A stretch of DNA of 64,000 nt from Cognatitamlana sp035818475 (GTDB lineage Bacteria > Bacteroidota > Bacteroidia > Flavobacteriales > Flavobacteriaceae): contig NZ_JAYMGV010000001.1 in the NCBI RefSeq assembly GCF_035818475.1, forward strand, positions 806,001 to 870,000, read 5' to 3'. Under the pieces are notes generated by a model, which worked only from the letters and a program-made list of their open reading frames with translations, did not search any database and was not told where the DNA came from. Below are positions 43,732 to 54,164 of this stretch, piece after piece. Position numbers and translations under genes: made by a program. Numbering within the stretch: the stretch's first letter is position 1; every line of letters starts with the position of its first letter.

Positions 43732-44928
43732 ATGATGGAAAAGACGACAGAACAAAAACTAAATAACGTACAGTGTTGTGTCATTATACCAACCTTTAAT
43801 AATCAAAAAACGCTACAAAAAGTTATAGACGGTGTTTTACTTTACACAAAAAACATCATTATAGTAAATGATGGATCTACAGATTCTACTTCCGAAATAC
43901 TTAAAGCTTATCCACAAATTGAGCAACTTCATTTACCAGAAAATAAAGGTAAAGGAAATGCTTTGCGTCTGGGTTTTAAACACGCTGATAGTTTAGGGTA
44001 TCATTATGCCATTACAATCGATTCAGATGGTCAGCATTTCCCTGAAGACATTCCTGTTTTTATAAATACTCTGGAAAAAGCAGAAAACAAAAACTTGCTT
44101 CTTATTGGTGCGAGAAATATGAATCAGGAAAGTGTACCAAAAAAGAGCAGCTTCGGAAATAAATTTTCGAACTTTTGGTTTTGGGCAGAAACGGGTATTA
44201 AACTTCAAGATACGCAATCTGGATTTCGCCTTTATCCTATTCATCACCTGAAGCATTTAAAATTTTATACTTCTAAATTTGAATTTGAAATTGAAGTTAT
44301 TGTAAAAGCAGCTTGGGACGGTGTTACCGTTAAAAACATTCCGATTAATATTTTATATGACGAAACCGAACGCGTATCTCACTTCAGACCGCTTAAAGAT
44401 TTTACACGAATAAGTATTTTAAATACTTGGTTGGTGATTGTTACTTTTTTATGCATCAAACCACGTAACATTTATAGAAGATTTAAAAAAAAAGGCATTA
44501 AACGTTTTATAGTAGAAGATTTTTTAGGAAATCAAGATTCCCCCAGAAAAAAAGCAACATCTATTGCCCTTGGAATTTTTATAGGGCTTTCTCCTCTTTG
44601 GGGTTTTCACACGGTAATCGTCCTTTTTTTAGCCTTAGTATTAAACTTAAATAAGGCCATTGCTTTTGCATTTTCCAATGTAAGTATCCCACCTTTTATT
44701 CCGTTTGTTGTTCTGGCGAGTCTTTACATGGGGAACGCTGTTTTAGGTCTGGATCATACCTATACACTAACCGATATAAGTATGGATTTTGAAGCGTTAA
44801 AACATCTCAAAACATATATTATTGGGAGTATATCTTTAGCAGTAGTTGCATCATTATCTTTAGGCCTATTAAGTTATTTTCTTTTACTACTTTTTAAGAA
44901 CAAAAAAGTAACCACGGCAAATGCATAA
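43732..44928 (+). CDS. Glycosyltransferase family 2 fused to DUF2062
   Basis: 398 residues. The N-terminal GT2 domain (about 12-235) reads CVIIPTFNNQKTLQKVIDG, IIVNDGSTDST, and TIDSDGQHFPED with the DxD metal site. The C-terminal part (about 265-390) is a DUF2062 membrane domain (KATSIALGIFIGLSPLWGFHTVIV). Similar fusions occur in aryl polyene clusters, where the GT may glycosylate a lipid acceptor. Overlaps the exporter gene by 8 bases. Confidence 0.88.
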   Translation: MMEKTTEQKLNNVQCCVIIPTFNNQKTLQKVIDGVLLYTKNIIIVNDGSTDSTSEILKAYPQIEQLHLPENKGKGNALRLGFKHADSLGYHYAITIDSDGQHFPEDIPVFINTLEKAENKNLLLIGARNMNQESVPKKSSFGNKFSNFWFWAETGIKLQDTQSGFRLYPIHHLKHLKFYTSKFEFEIEVIVKAAWDGVTVKNIPINILYDETERVSHFRPLKDFTRISILNTWLVIVTFLCIKPRNIYRRFKKKGIKRFIVEDFLGNQDSPRKKATSIALGIFIGLSPLWGFHTVIVLFLALVLNLNKAIAFAFSNVSIPPFIPFVVLASLYMGNAVLGLDHTYTLTDISMDFEALKHLKTYIIGSISLAVVASLSLGLLSYFLLLLFKNKKVTTANA

Positions 44929-47900
44929 CGTCTTTCATAACATATACCGTTATTTTAGTTCAAAAAAACTACTGGGTTTTGGCATTTTAGCCCTTCTGTT
45001 TTTAGTATTGCTCTTTGTGGCTTCCAGAATACAATTTGAGGAAGACATTACAAAATTAGTGCCCAGAAATGATGAAAATTCTGAAGCCCATAAAGTCTTA
45101 AAGAATGTAAATTTCACCGATAAGATTATTGTAAATATCTCTAGAGGCGCCAATGGTTCTGTAGATGATTTAACGCAATATGCTTCTCTGTTTATTGACA
45201 GTGTCACTAAAAGTTCAGGAGAATATATAAAACAAATACAAGGAAAAGTAGATAATGATGAGGTTCTTAATACCGCGAATTTTATCTACCAAAATCTGCC
45301 TCTTTTTTTAGATGAAAGTGATTATAAAATAATCGCAAACAAAATTCAAAAAGACAGTATAGATGCTATAACCTTAAAGAATTATAAAACCTTAATTTCT
45401 CCGTCTGGAATTGCAGCTAAGGACTTCATATTAAAAGATCCTTTGGGGATTTCGTTTATCGCCTTAAAGAAACTACAGGAATTAAGTTTTGGCGAAGGTT
45501 TTACATTACAAAACGGTTTTCTGGTGAGCAAGAACAAGGAACATATCCTATTATTTATTACCCCCGTTTTAGACGCTGGTGAAACCGCAAAAAACACACT
45601 GTTTGTTGAAAATTTATATCAAATAAACGCTGAGCTTAATAGTGCTTTTTCGGGAAAAGTAAGTAGCGAATATTTTGGTGGAGCTTTAATTGCTGTTGCT
45701 AATGCAAAACAAGTAAAAAGAGACATAGGGCTAACCATAAGTATCGCCTTAACCGTATTGTTACTCATTTTTATAGGCTTCTATAAAAAACTAACGGTTC
45801 CAATTATTTTATTTGTCCCGACAATATTTGGCGGACTATTGGCAATAACCATATTATTCCTGTTAAGAGAAAAAATATCAGCAATATCTTTAGGTATTGG
45901 GTCCGTACTTCTTGGTGTAACACTAGATTATTCATTACATATACTTACACACATAAGAAGCAATAACAATGTAAAGAGTTTATATCAAGAAATTTCTAAG
46001 CCTATTTTAATGAGTAGTTTAACTACGGCTTTGGCTTTTTTATGTTTACTATTTATAAACTCGCAAGCCTTACAAGATTTAGGCGTTTTTGCGGCAGTAA
46101 GTGTTATAGGAGCATCGTGCTTTGCATTACTTTTTATTCCTCAAGTTTATAAAGACAGCTCAAAAAAAAACAAAGAAAGCACCCTATTAGATAAGATCGC
46201 GTCCTATAGTTTACACAAAAATAAGTGGGCAATTATAGCACTGTTCGTTTTGTTCTTAGGAAGTTTATTTACTTATAATACTGTAGTATTTAATAACAAT
46301 CTAACTCAATTACATTACCAGCCTGAGGATTTAAAAGCATCTGAATTAAATTTAGACAAACTCATAAATAGTACTTCAAAATCAATTTATATTGCAGCTT
46401 ATGGTGATTCTGAACAAAAAGCTTTGCAGGTAAACGATACTATTTTAGCGACGCTTCAAAAGTTAAAAACGGAACATAAAATTATAAACTATAGCTCCAT
46501 TGGAACTTTTGTTCATTCTGAAAAACAGCAAAAGCAGCAAATCGCGAGATGGAACTCGTTTTGGGATGAGAAAACAATTGAAACCACTAAAAATAATATT
46601 ATTGAAAGTGGCAATACTCTAGGTTTTAAATCAAATACGTTTAATACTTTTTATTCACTTTTAAACACCTCCTTTAATGCATTAGAAAGTAACGATTATA
46701 AAGCCATAAAAACGTTCTCTGTTGATGATTATATAGCGACAAAAGGTGGCTATACTACCATAACAACATTAGTAAAAGCTAAGAACGGAGAACATGTTAT
46801 TGATACTTTTAAAAATCAACCTCAAACTTTAGTTATAGACAGGCAACAAATGAACGAAACCTTTTTAGGCAACCTAAAAAGCGACTTTAATAGTTTAATT
46901 CGTTATTCGTTAATTGTTGTATTAATCATCCTGCTTTTATTTTATAAAAGTTTTTCTCTTACTCTGGTAACAAGTACTCCTATATGCCTTACATGGCTAC
47001 TCACTATTGGAATCATGGGATTATTTAACTTAGAGTTTAATATATTTAATATTATAATCTCAACGTTTATTTTTGGTTTAGGGATAGACTACAGCATTTT
47101 TATTACCAACGGATTGCTTCATGAATACAGAACAGGAGAAAAAGTATTAGCAACACATAAAACCTCAATTTTATTATCAGTCATAACCACTATTTTAGGC
47201 GTTGGTGTTTTAATATTTGCTAAACATCCTGCCTTACATTCCATATCGCTTATATGCTTAATAGGTATTTTATCTGCAGTTCTTATTGCTTTTACAATAC
47301 AACCTTTATTATTTAAATTATTCATTGGTAGCACGCGAAAAAGACCTAAAACACTTAGACTTCTTATACATTCCATACTGTCGTTTACCTATTTTGGACT
47401 GGGAGGGTTTTTACTGTCAGTATTTAGTGTTACGATCATGAGAATTATCCCGATTCCAAAAAAAACAAAGATGAAATGGTTTCATAAAACCATTTCAAAA
47501 TTCATGAAATCGGTATTATATACAAATCCCTTTCTAATCAAAAAGGTTATTAACAATAATCATGAAGATTTCAAAAAGCAATCCATCATAATAGCAAATC
47601 ACACATCATTTTTAGACATTTTAGCTATTGGAATGCTTCATCCAAAAATTATATTTCTCGTTAATGATTGGGTTTATAATTCTCCTGTATTTGGAAAAGC
47701 AGTACAATTAGCTGGATTTTATCCCGTGTCAAGCGGTATTGAAAATGGCTTAGATCATTTAAAGAAAAAAATAGATCAAGACTATACATTAATGGCATTC
47801 CCAGAAGGAACCCGATCTAAAACCAATAAAATAAAACGATTTCATAAAGGCGCCTTTTATCTTGCCGAGCAATTCAATTTAGATATTATTCCAGTGCTTA

Positions 47901-48610
47901 TACACGGAAACTCAGAAGTGATTCCAAAAGGAGAATCAATGATTAGAAACGGTAGTATTACGTTAAAAATTCTAGACAGAATTAATGCTGATGATGAACG
48001 GTTTGGAAAAACATACTCTCAACGCGCCAAACAAATAGGAGCCTATTTTAGAAACGAATTTAGTCGTTTTAGAAACGAGAAAGAAAATGCGACCTACTTT
48101 CATAGTATCGTATTAGATAATTATAGATATAAAGGCGATTCGCTTTATAACCATGTTCGAAATGATATAAAAACCTATCAAAACGACTATCAAACTATAT
48201 TAAATAATATTGGCGAAAAAGATATCATTGTACACCTTTCTGAGGATGCAGGACAATTAGATGGCTTACTTGCCTTAAACGCTGTAGATAGAACCATCAT
48301 TTCTTATATTGAAAACGAAAAAAACAGAACAATTTTAGAGAACAGCTATATAGCAGCCAACAGAAAAATAACCTTAGTAAATTCTATTGAAAACGCTATA
48401 GATTATAGAGCAAACGTTCTTATAGTCAACTTAAAAAACATTGATATAGAAAAGGATTTGCGTCCTTTTATTAAAAGTGATTTAAGTCATATCATATTAT
48501 TAAAAGAAAGTAGAAATTTACAAATTATTAATGCTCAGGATTTAGGTTTCGAATCCAGTTATCAAAATAAAAATATTACCATTTTAAAAAAACAATTAAT
48601 TAAAGAATGA
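44921..48610 (+). CDS. MMPL/RND exporter fused to lysophospholipid acyltransferase (and a C-terminal domain)
   Basis: 1229 residues in three parts. Residues 1-830: RND/MMPL permease with two six-TM blocks (TM segments near 17-35, 270-420, 440-460, 660-800) and the periplasmic loops between. Residues about 860-1075: PlsC-type acyltransferase, with NHTSFLDI at about 893-900 and FPEGTRSK at about 959-966. Residues 1100-1229: a Rossmann-like domain (KDIIVHLSEDAGQLDGLLAL, ISYIENEKNRTILENSYIAA) in the place where related proteins carry a methyltransferase, but its glycine-rich SAM motif looks degenerate. Likely moves and acylates the pigment-lipid (ApeM role). Confidence 0.87.
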   Translation: MHNVFHNIYRYFSSKKLLGFGILALLFLVLLFVASRIQFEEDITKLVPRNDENSEAHKVLKNVNFTDKIIVNISRGANGSVDDLTQYASLFIDSVTKSSGEYIKQIQGKVDNDEVLNTANFIYQNLPLFLDESDYKIIANKIQKDSIDAITLKNYKTLISPSGIAAKDFILKDPLGISFIALKKLQELSFGEGFTLQNGFLVSKNKEHILLFITPVLDAGETAKNTLFVENLYQINAELNSAFSGKVSSEYFGGALIAVANAKQVKRDIGLTISIALTVLLLIFIGFYKKLTVPIILFVPTIFGGLLAITILFLLREKISAISLGIGSVLLGVTLDYSLHILTHIRSNNNVKSLYQEISKPILMSSLTTALAFLCLLFINSQALQDLGVFAAVSVIGASCFALLFIPQVYKDSSKKNKESTLLDKIASYSLHKNKWAIIALFVLFLGSLFTYNTVVFNNNLTQLHYQPEDLKASELNLDKLINSTSKSIYIAAYGDSEQKALQVNDTILATLQKLKTEHKIINYSSIGTFVHSEKQQKQQIARWNSFWDEKTIETTKNNIIESGNTLGFKSNTFNTFYSLLNTSFNALESNDYKAIKTFSVDDYIATKGGYTTITTLVKAKNGEHVIDTFKNQPQTLVIDRQQMNETFLGNLKSDFNSLIRYSLIVVLIILLLFYKSFSLTLVTSTPICLTWLLTIGIMGLFNLEFNIFNIIISTFIFGLGIDYSIFITNGLLHEYRTGEKVLATHKTSILLSVITTILGVGVLIFAKHPALHSISLICLIGILSAVLIAFTIQPLLFKLFIGSTRKRPKTLRLLIHSILSFTYFGLGGFLLSVFSVTIMRIIPIPKKTKMKWFHKTISKFMKSVLYTNPFLIKKVINNNHEDFKKQSIIIANHTSFLDILAIGMLHPKIIFLVNDWVYNSPVFGKAVQLAGFYPVSSGIENGLDHLKKKIDQDYTLMAFPEGTRSKTNKIKRFHKGAFYLAEQFNLDIIPVLIHGNSEVIPKGESMIRNGSITLKILDRINADDERFGKTYSQRAKQIGAYFRNEFSRFRNEKENATYFHSIVLDNYRYKGDSLYNHVRNDIKTYQNDYQTILNNIGEKDIIVHLSEDAGQLDGLLALNAVDRTIISYIENEKNRTILENSYIAANRKITLVNSIENAIDYRANVLIVNLKNIDIEKDLRPFIKSDLSHIILLKESRNLQIINAQDLGFESSYQNKNITILKKQLIKE

Positions 48611-50142
48611 AAGCACATTACGATGTCGTAATAATAGGAAGCGGTTTAGGAGGCTTGGTTTCTGCTAATATATTAGCAAAAGAGGGTTATAGCGTATGTG
48701 TTTTAGAAAAGAACAACCAATACGGAGGCAACCTACAAACCTTTGTTAGAGAGAAAACTATTTTTGATACAGGTGTACATTACATAGGTGGACTAAACGA
48801 AGGACAAAACCTATATCAGTATTTTAAATATCTTGATATTATCGATGATTTAAGTTTGAAGAAATTAGATGAGGATGGTTTTGATATTATAACTTTCGAT
48901 AATGATGATACCGAATACAAACATGCTCAAGGCTATGAAAACTTTGCTCAAAATTTAATAACGCAATTTCCGCAAGAAAAAGCAGCCATAAACACCTATT
49001 GTGAAAAGCTAAAAGAAATCTGCGAAAAGTTTCCGTTGTACGGATTAAAACATGGCAAACCCTATTATGAAAACTCCGATATTTTTACTCTTAAAGCAAA
49101 AGATTATATAAACTCTTTAACTGATAATAAAAAATTACAAGCTGTTCTTGCAGGTACCAATTTTTTATACGCAGGAGACGGAGAACGATCTCCTTTTTAC
49201 GTTCATGCGTTAACAGTCAACTCTTATATAGAAAGTGCATACAGGTGTATAAATGGCGGAAGTCAGATTTCAAAAATTTTAATACGACGCTTAAAAGAAC
49301 ACGGAGGCGATGCTTTTAAACATCATGAGGTTGTTAAATTTGGTTTTGAAGACAAGAAAATCAGTTCTGTATTTACAAAAAATGGAAAAGAAGTAAAAGG
49401 CGATTTATTCATTTCGAATATAGAACCAAAACTTACCATAAAACTTGCTGGCGAAGATAAGTTTAGAAAAGCATACGCTAATAGAATAAACAATATTGAA
49501 AGTATAATAGCTGGTTTTAGCTTATACATTGTTTTAAAGCCTAATTCTTTTAAATATCAAAACAAAAATTTCTATCATATAAAGGATCATAATAAAATAT
49601 GGGACGCACAAGACTATACTGATGAAAGTTGGCCAGAAGGCTATATGGTATCTATGGGTGTAAATAAAAAAACAGATGCGTGGGGAGATAGCTTAACGGT
49701 AATGACCTATATGAAATATGATGAAGTCGAACCTTGGGCAAATACCTTTAATACTGTAGCCAATAAAAATGACCGAGGGCAAACTTACGAAGAATTTAAA
49801 GCGGAAAAGGCAGAAAAGTTAATTCAAGAATTAGAAATTAAATTTCCTAATATACGAGACTGTATTCAGGAAATTTACACATCAACACCATTATCTTATA
49901 GAGATTATATAGGCTCCAACAGAGGTTCTATTTATGGTTATGTCAAAGATGCAGATAATCCATTACGCTCTTTTATATCGCCAAGAACAAAAATTAAAAA
50001 TCTATTACTAACAGGGCAAAGTTTAAACATGCATGGCATATTAGGCGTTACCATTGGGGCAATACTTACTTGCTCTGAGGTTGTTGGAATGGAAAAACTA
50101 TTGAATACAATAATAGACGCCAATAAAGTAAAACAAAATTAA
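48607..50142 (+). CDS. Phytoene-desaturase-like FAD/NAD oxidoreductase
   Basis: 511 residues, CrtI family: N-terminal DVVIIGSGLGGLVSANILAKEGYSVCVLEKNNQYGGN, a middle substrate domain, and C-terminal GQSLNMHGILGVTIGAIL closing the FAD site. Such enzymes desaturate or isomerise polyene chains; in this cluster it may act on the aryl polyene rather than on carotenoids. The stop of the exporter gene overlaps its start (AATGA). Confidence 0.88.
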   Translation: MKAHYDVVIIGSGLGGLVSANILAKEGYSVCVLEKNNQYGGNLQTFVREKTIFDTGVHYIGGLNEGQNLYQYFKYLDIIDDLSLKKLDEDGFDIITFDNDDTEYKHAQGYENFAQNLITQFPQEKAAINTYCEKLKEICEKFPLYGLKHGKPYYENSDIFTLKAKDYINSLTDNKKLQAVLAGTNFLYAGDGERSPFYVHALTVNSYIESAYRCINGGSQISKILIRRLKEHGGDAFKHHEVVKFGFEDKKISSVFTKNGKEVKGDLFISNIEPKLTIKLAGEDKFRKAYANRINNIESIIAGFSLYIVLKPNSFKYQNKNFYHIKDHNKIWDAQDYTDESWPEGYMVSMGVNKKTDAWGDSLTVMTYMKYDEVEPWANTFNTVANKNDRGQTYEEFKAEKAEKLIQELEIKFPNIRDCIQEIYTSTPLSYRDYIGSNRGSIYGYVKDADNPLRSFISPRTKIKNLLLTGQSLNMHGILGVTIGAILTCSEVVGMEKLLNTIIDANKVKQN

Positions 50143-50154
50143 AAGAAGAATTGG

Positions 50155-51030
50155 ATGAAACAGATTAAAACAAGGCCAATTACTCGAGTTAAAAATATTA
50201 CAAAAGAAGACTTTATTAAGTATTACTATAAACCTCAACGTCCTGTTTTAATTGAAACCCTAACCGAAGATTGGCCTGCTTATAAAAAATGGAATCTGGA
50301 TTATATCCAAAAGCGTTCTGGCAATCAAATAGTGCCTCTATACAATAATAAGCCAGCAACAGGTAAGCAAAGTGTTTACCAACCTATTAAGGAAGTAAAA
50401 CTGCATGATTATATTGACTTATTAAAAACCGAGCCTACCGATTTACGTATTTTCTTTTACAATATTTTAGATAACATGCCCGAGCTTCTTAAAGATTTTA
50501 AATACCCCGATATAGGATTAAAATTCTTTAAACGGCTACCAGCATTATTCTTTGGAGGAGGCGAATCAAAAGTGTTTATGCATTATGACATTGACCTACC
50601 CGACAGCATGCATTTTCATTTTCATGGAACAAAAAGTGTCACACTTTTTCCTCAAGAGCAATCAAAATACCTATATAAAGTTCCTTTTTCCATTCATAAT
50701 ATTGATAAAATAGATTTAGATAATCCCGATTTTAACAAATATCCAGCTTTGCAATATGCAGAAGGCATACAAGCGCAAATGAAACATGGTGAGGCTTTAT
50801 ATATGCCTAGTGGTTATTGGCACTATATTAAATATTTAGACGGTGGATTTTCTATGACATTAAGAGCATTACCAAGACATCCTAAAAAAATTTTAACCAT
50901 GCTTTACAATGTATTTATTATGCGTCATTTCGATAATATTATGCGCCGCTTCTTTGGTCAGAAATGGTTAAATTACAAAGAAGTTCTATCCATAAAAAAA
51001 ACCAATAAAGCTTTAAGTAAACGTAAATAG
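50155..51030 (+). CDS. Cupin-like (JmjC-type) oxygenase domain protein
   Basis: 291 residues. PVLIETLTEDWPAYKKWNLDY is the entry of the cupin_8 domain; KVFMHYDIDLPDSMHFHFHGT holds the metal triad start (H-x-D), and ALYMPSGYWHYIKYLDGGFS the distal His. These are Fe(II)/2-oxoglutarate oxygenases in characterised members. Hydroxylation of the pigment ring or of a carrier protein is possible. The C-terminal basic helix is unannotated. Confidence 0.8.
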   Translation: MKQIKTRPITRVKNITKEDFIKYYYKPQRPVLIETLTEDWPAYKKWNLDYIQKRSGNQIVPLYNNKPATGKQSVYQPIKEVKLHDYIDLLKTEPTDLRIFFYNILDNMPELLKDFKYPDIGLKFFKRLPALFFGGGESKVFMHYDIDLPDSMHFHFHGTKSVTLFPQEQSKYLYKVPFSIHNIDKIDLDNPDFNKYPALQYAEGIQAQMKHGEALYMPSGYWHYIKYLDGGFSMTLRALPRHPKKILTMLYNVFIMRHFDNIMRRFFGQKWLNYKEVLSIKKTNKALSKRK

Positions 51031-51031
51031 T

Positions 51032-52705
51032 ATGAGGTTAAAAGAAATCTTATTTAAAAGAAGATTACACTTTATTTTACTGGTTTTTTTACTGGCTTCA
51101 TGTGGCGTTTCAAAATCTTTACGTGATGTCCCAGATATTAGTGCTTATAATACAACCATTCCTGAAAGAGTTAAAACTTCAGACTCCACATTTAGCTTAG
51201 GAAATAATAAGTTAAACAAGAATAAACAAGGTTTATGGGAGCTTTATGTCGAAGGCGATCCACTACAAAGAGGTTTAACTATAGGAAGCCTAACTAAAGA
51301 ACTATTTAACAAACAAGAACATGCCTTCTTATCTAAAGTTGATAATCTTGTTCCTTCAAAAACGAAACAAGCTCTATTACGAAAGTTTTTAGCTTGGTTT
51401 AATCGAAAAATGTATTTACATATTCCTGAAGAATACAAAACTGAAATATATGGCCTTTCTAAATATGCTTCACCCGATTATAATCACATAGCAAATTCTT
51501 ATTTAAGAATTCTATATTTACACGGTGCACATGATATTGGTCATGCGTTACAAGATTTAGCTCTTGTAGGTTGTTCTTCGTTTGCAGCATGGGGGGAAAA
51601 AACTGAAGATGGCAGCTTAATTATAGGTAGAAATTTTGATTTTTATGCAGGCGATGATTTTGCTAAAGAAAAAATCATTGCATTTATTAACCCGACAGAA
51701 GGACATAAGTTTATGTCTGTAACTTGGGGAGGAATGATTGGTATCGTTTCGGGAATGAATGAGCATGGTCTTACAGTTACTATAAACGCAGGGAAATCTA
51801 AAATCCCTTTAATTGCCAAAACCCCAATTTCTATTTTGAATAGAGAAATATTGCAGTATGCTTCTACCGTTGATGAAGCTATAGCTATTGCAAAGAAAAG
51901 AAAAGTATTTGTTTCCGAATCTATCCTAATTGGTAGTGCTAAAGATAAAAAAGCAGTAATCATTGAAGTTTCCCCAAAGAATTTTGGAGTATACAATGTT
52001 TCAAATTCTAATCAATTAATATGCTCAAATCATTTTCAAAGTGATGCTTATACAAATGATAAGAAAAACATAAAACACAAAGCAGAAAGTCATTCTCAGT
52101 ACCGTTATCAGCGTATGGCAGAATTGCTAGATCAACAAGCTAAAATAACACCACAAATTGCAGTAGATATATTGAGAAATAAAGAGGGGTTACATGGTAA
52201 AGAAATTGGTTATGGTAACGAAAAAGCACTTAACCAGTTATTGGCTCATCATGCTATTGTATTTAAACCCGAAAAAGGTTTGGTTTGGGTGTCTTCAAAC
52301 CCGTATCAATTAGGCGAATTTGTAGCCTACAACTTAAATGATGTTTTTAAAAATCCGAAAAAACCGTTATTATCTAATGACATCTTAACGATTGAAAAAG
52401 ATAACTTTCAATTCTCTAAAGCTTATCAAAACTATGAAGCATATAGAAAATTAAGAGCTCAAGTTCAGTCAGCCATTAAAAATGATGAGCATATAGATCC
52501 AACACTTATTTCAGACTTGAAAAACACAAACCCTGAGTATTGGGAATCTTATTATTTAATAGGTCAATATTATTATAAAAAAAGGTACTTTAAAGCCGCA
52601 TTAAATGCTTTTGAAAAAGCAAAAACTAAAGAAATTACTACAGTTACAGATCTAAAACGAGTTGATTGGTATCTGAAAAAATTAAAAAGAAAGTTACATC
52701 TATGA
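51032..52705 (+). CDS. C45-type (Ntn-hydrolase) acyltransferase lipoprotein
   Basis: 557 residues with lipobox LLASCGVS. LQDLALVGCSSFAAWG provides the nucleophile Cys that becomes N-terminal after autocleavage in the C45 (acyl-CoA:6-aminopenicillanate acyltransferase) family, and DGSLIIGRNFDFYAGDD follows as in that fold. The C-terminal 100 residues look like helical TPR-like repeats (YYLIGQYYYKKRYFKAALNAFEKAK). Such proteins form amide or ester bonds; a role in acylating the pigment precursor outside the cytoplasm is inference. Confidence 0.8.
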   Translation: MRLKEILFKRRLHFILLVFLLASCGVSKSLRDVPDISAYNTTIPERVKTSDSTFSLGNNKLNKNKQGLWELYVEGDPLQRGLTIGSLTKELFNKQEHAFLSKVDNLVPSKTKQALLRKFLAWFNRKMYLHIPEEYKTEIYGLSKYASPDYNHIANSYLRILYLHGAHDIGHALQDLALVGCSSFAAWGEKTEDGSLIIGRNFDFYAGDDFAKEKIIAFINPTEGHKFMSVTWGGMIGIVSGMNEHGLTVTINAGKSKIPLIAKTPISILNREILQYASTVDEAIAIAKKRKVFVSESILIGSAKDKKAVIIEVSPKNFGVYNVSNSNQLICSNHFQSDAYTNDKKNIKHKAESHSQYRYQRMAELLDQQAKITPQIAVDILRNKEGLHGKEIGYGNEKALNQLLAHHAIVFKPEKGLVWVSSNPYQLGEFVAYNLNDVFKNPKKPLLSNDILTIEKDNFQFSKAYQNYEAYRKLRAQVQSAIKNDEHIDPTLISDLKNTNPEYWESYYLIGQYYYKKRYFKAALNAFEKAKTKEITTVTDLKRVDWYLKKLKRKLHL

Positions 52706-53994
52706 TTCCAGATATAGAAAAAGCATCAAAAACTGAAATAAAAGCGTTTCAAGAAGGTCGGCTAAAAATTCTTTTAACCTATTTAAACAAGCACTCGGTT
52801 TTCTATAAACGCTTATTCAATAACCATAATATTGATATTGATGATATTAAAACTCTTGAAGATTTATCTGTAATTCCCACAACATCCAAGGACGATTTAC
52901 AACAATACAATGATGACTTCATTTGCGTTCCAAAAAAAGATATTATTGATTACGTTACAACATCTGGAACCTTAGGAGAGCCCGTAACTTTTGCATTAAC
53001 AGACAACGACCTAAAGCGTCTAGCTTATAACGAAGCTATTTCTTTTGCTTGTTCAGGGATAAATCAAGATGATGTTATTCAGCTAATGACAACCATAGAT
53101 AGAAGATTTATGGCGGGATTAGCATATTTTCTTGGTGCTCGAGAACTTGGTGCAAGTATAATTCGTGTAGGTAATGGGATTCCTGAATTACAATGGGATT
53201 CCATAATAAAATTTAAACCAACTTACATTATTGCTGTACCTTCTTTTTTATTAAAGCTTATAGAATATGCCGAACTGCATAATATAGATCTAAATACGTC
53301 AGGAATAAAAGGAGCTATTTGTATAGGCGAGCCACTACGTGATCAAGACTTTTCGTTAAACACATTGTCGCAAAAAATAAATAAAAAATGGAGCATTGAG
53401 CTGTACTCAACCTATGCTTCAACAGAAATGAATACTGCCTTTACAGAGTGTGAGCAACAACAAGGCGGTCATCATCATCCTGAATTAATTATTACTGAAA
53501 TTTTAGACGATAATGATCAACCTGTTGGAGAAGGTGAAGCTGGCGAATTAACCATTTCAACCTTAGGTGTTGAATGCATGCCTTTACTCCGTTTTAAAAC
53601 TGGAGATATTATAAAAGCACATCACTCAAAATGTGATTGTGGAAGAAACACAATACGATTAGGGCCTGTCATTGGCAGAAAAAAACAGATGATAAAATAT
53701 AAAGGCACTACCTTGTATCCACCTGCAATGCATAATATTCTTAATGATTTTAACGATGTCGAATCTTATATCATTGAAATTTCACATAACACAATAGGGA
53801 CTGACGAAATACTTATTAAAATAGCGACTTCAGAACCTTCAGACATTTTATTACAAGAAATTAAGGATCACTTTAGAGCTAAATTAAGAGTGCTCCCAAA
53901 AATTGAATTTAAAAATAGAAAAGAGCTTCAAAAGCTCCAATTTCCAAAAATGAGTAGAAAACCCATGTTGGTTATTGATAAAAGAAAATGGTAG
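52702..53994 (+). CDS. AMP-dependent acyl-CoA/ACP ligase (phenylacetate-CoA ligase-like)
   Basis: Started at ATG 52702 (ATGA overlap with the upstream stop); an earlier frame adds 12 residues inside that gene. 430 residues: YVTTSGTLGEPVTF is the adenylate-forming P-loop, and YASTEMNTAFTECEQQQGGH, then RFKTGDIIKAHH complete the adenylation core of the PaaK type. It would activate the aryl starter (for example 4-coumarate) for loading onto the ACP (ApeH role). Last gene of the operon. Confidence 0.88.
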   Translation: MIPDIEKASKTEIKAFQEGRLKILLTYLNKHSVFYKRLFNNHNIDIDDIKTLEDLSVIPTTSKDDLQQYNDDFICVPKKDIIDYVTTSGTLGEPVTFALTDNDLKRLAYNEAISFACSGINQDDVIQLMTTIDRRFMAGLAYFLGARELGASIIRVGNGIPELQWDSIIKFKPTYIIAVPSFLLKLIEYAELHNIDLNTSGIKGAICIGEPLRDQDFSLNTLSQKINKKWSIELYSTYASTEMNTAFTECEQQQGGHHHPELIITEILDDNDQPVGEGEAGELTISTLGVECMPLLRFKTGDIIKAHHSKCDCGRNTIRLGPVIGRKKQMIKYKGTTLYPPAMHNILNDFNDVESYIIEISHNTIGTDEILIKIATSEPSDILLQEIKDHFRAKLRVLPKIEFKNRKELQKLQFPKMSRKPMLVIDKRKW

Positions 53995-54164
53995 CACTCC
54001 CTTTTATTAATCAGCTCTAAATTAAAAATATTAAGTCTTGATGAAAAACTGTTATAAATACTTGAAAGACAAAATAATAATATTTTGATCGTGTGGCTTT
54101 ACGTCTAACCTTCTAAGAAATAGTTATCAGTATCTCTAAGCTCAAAAGTGTTAGGAATATTTAA

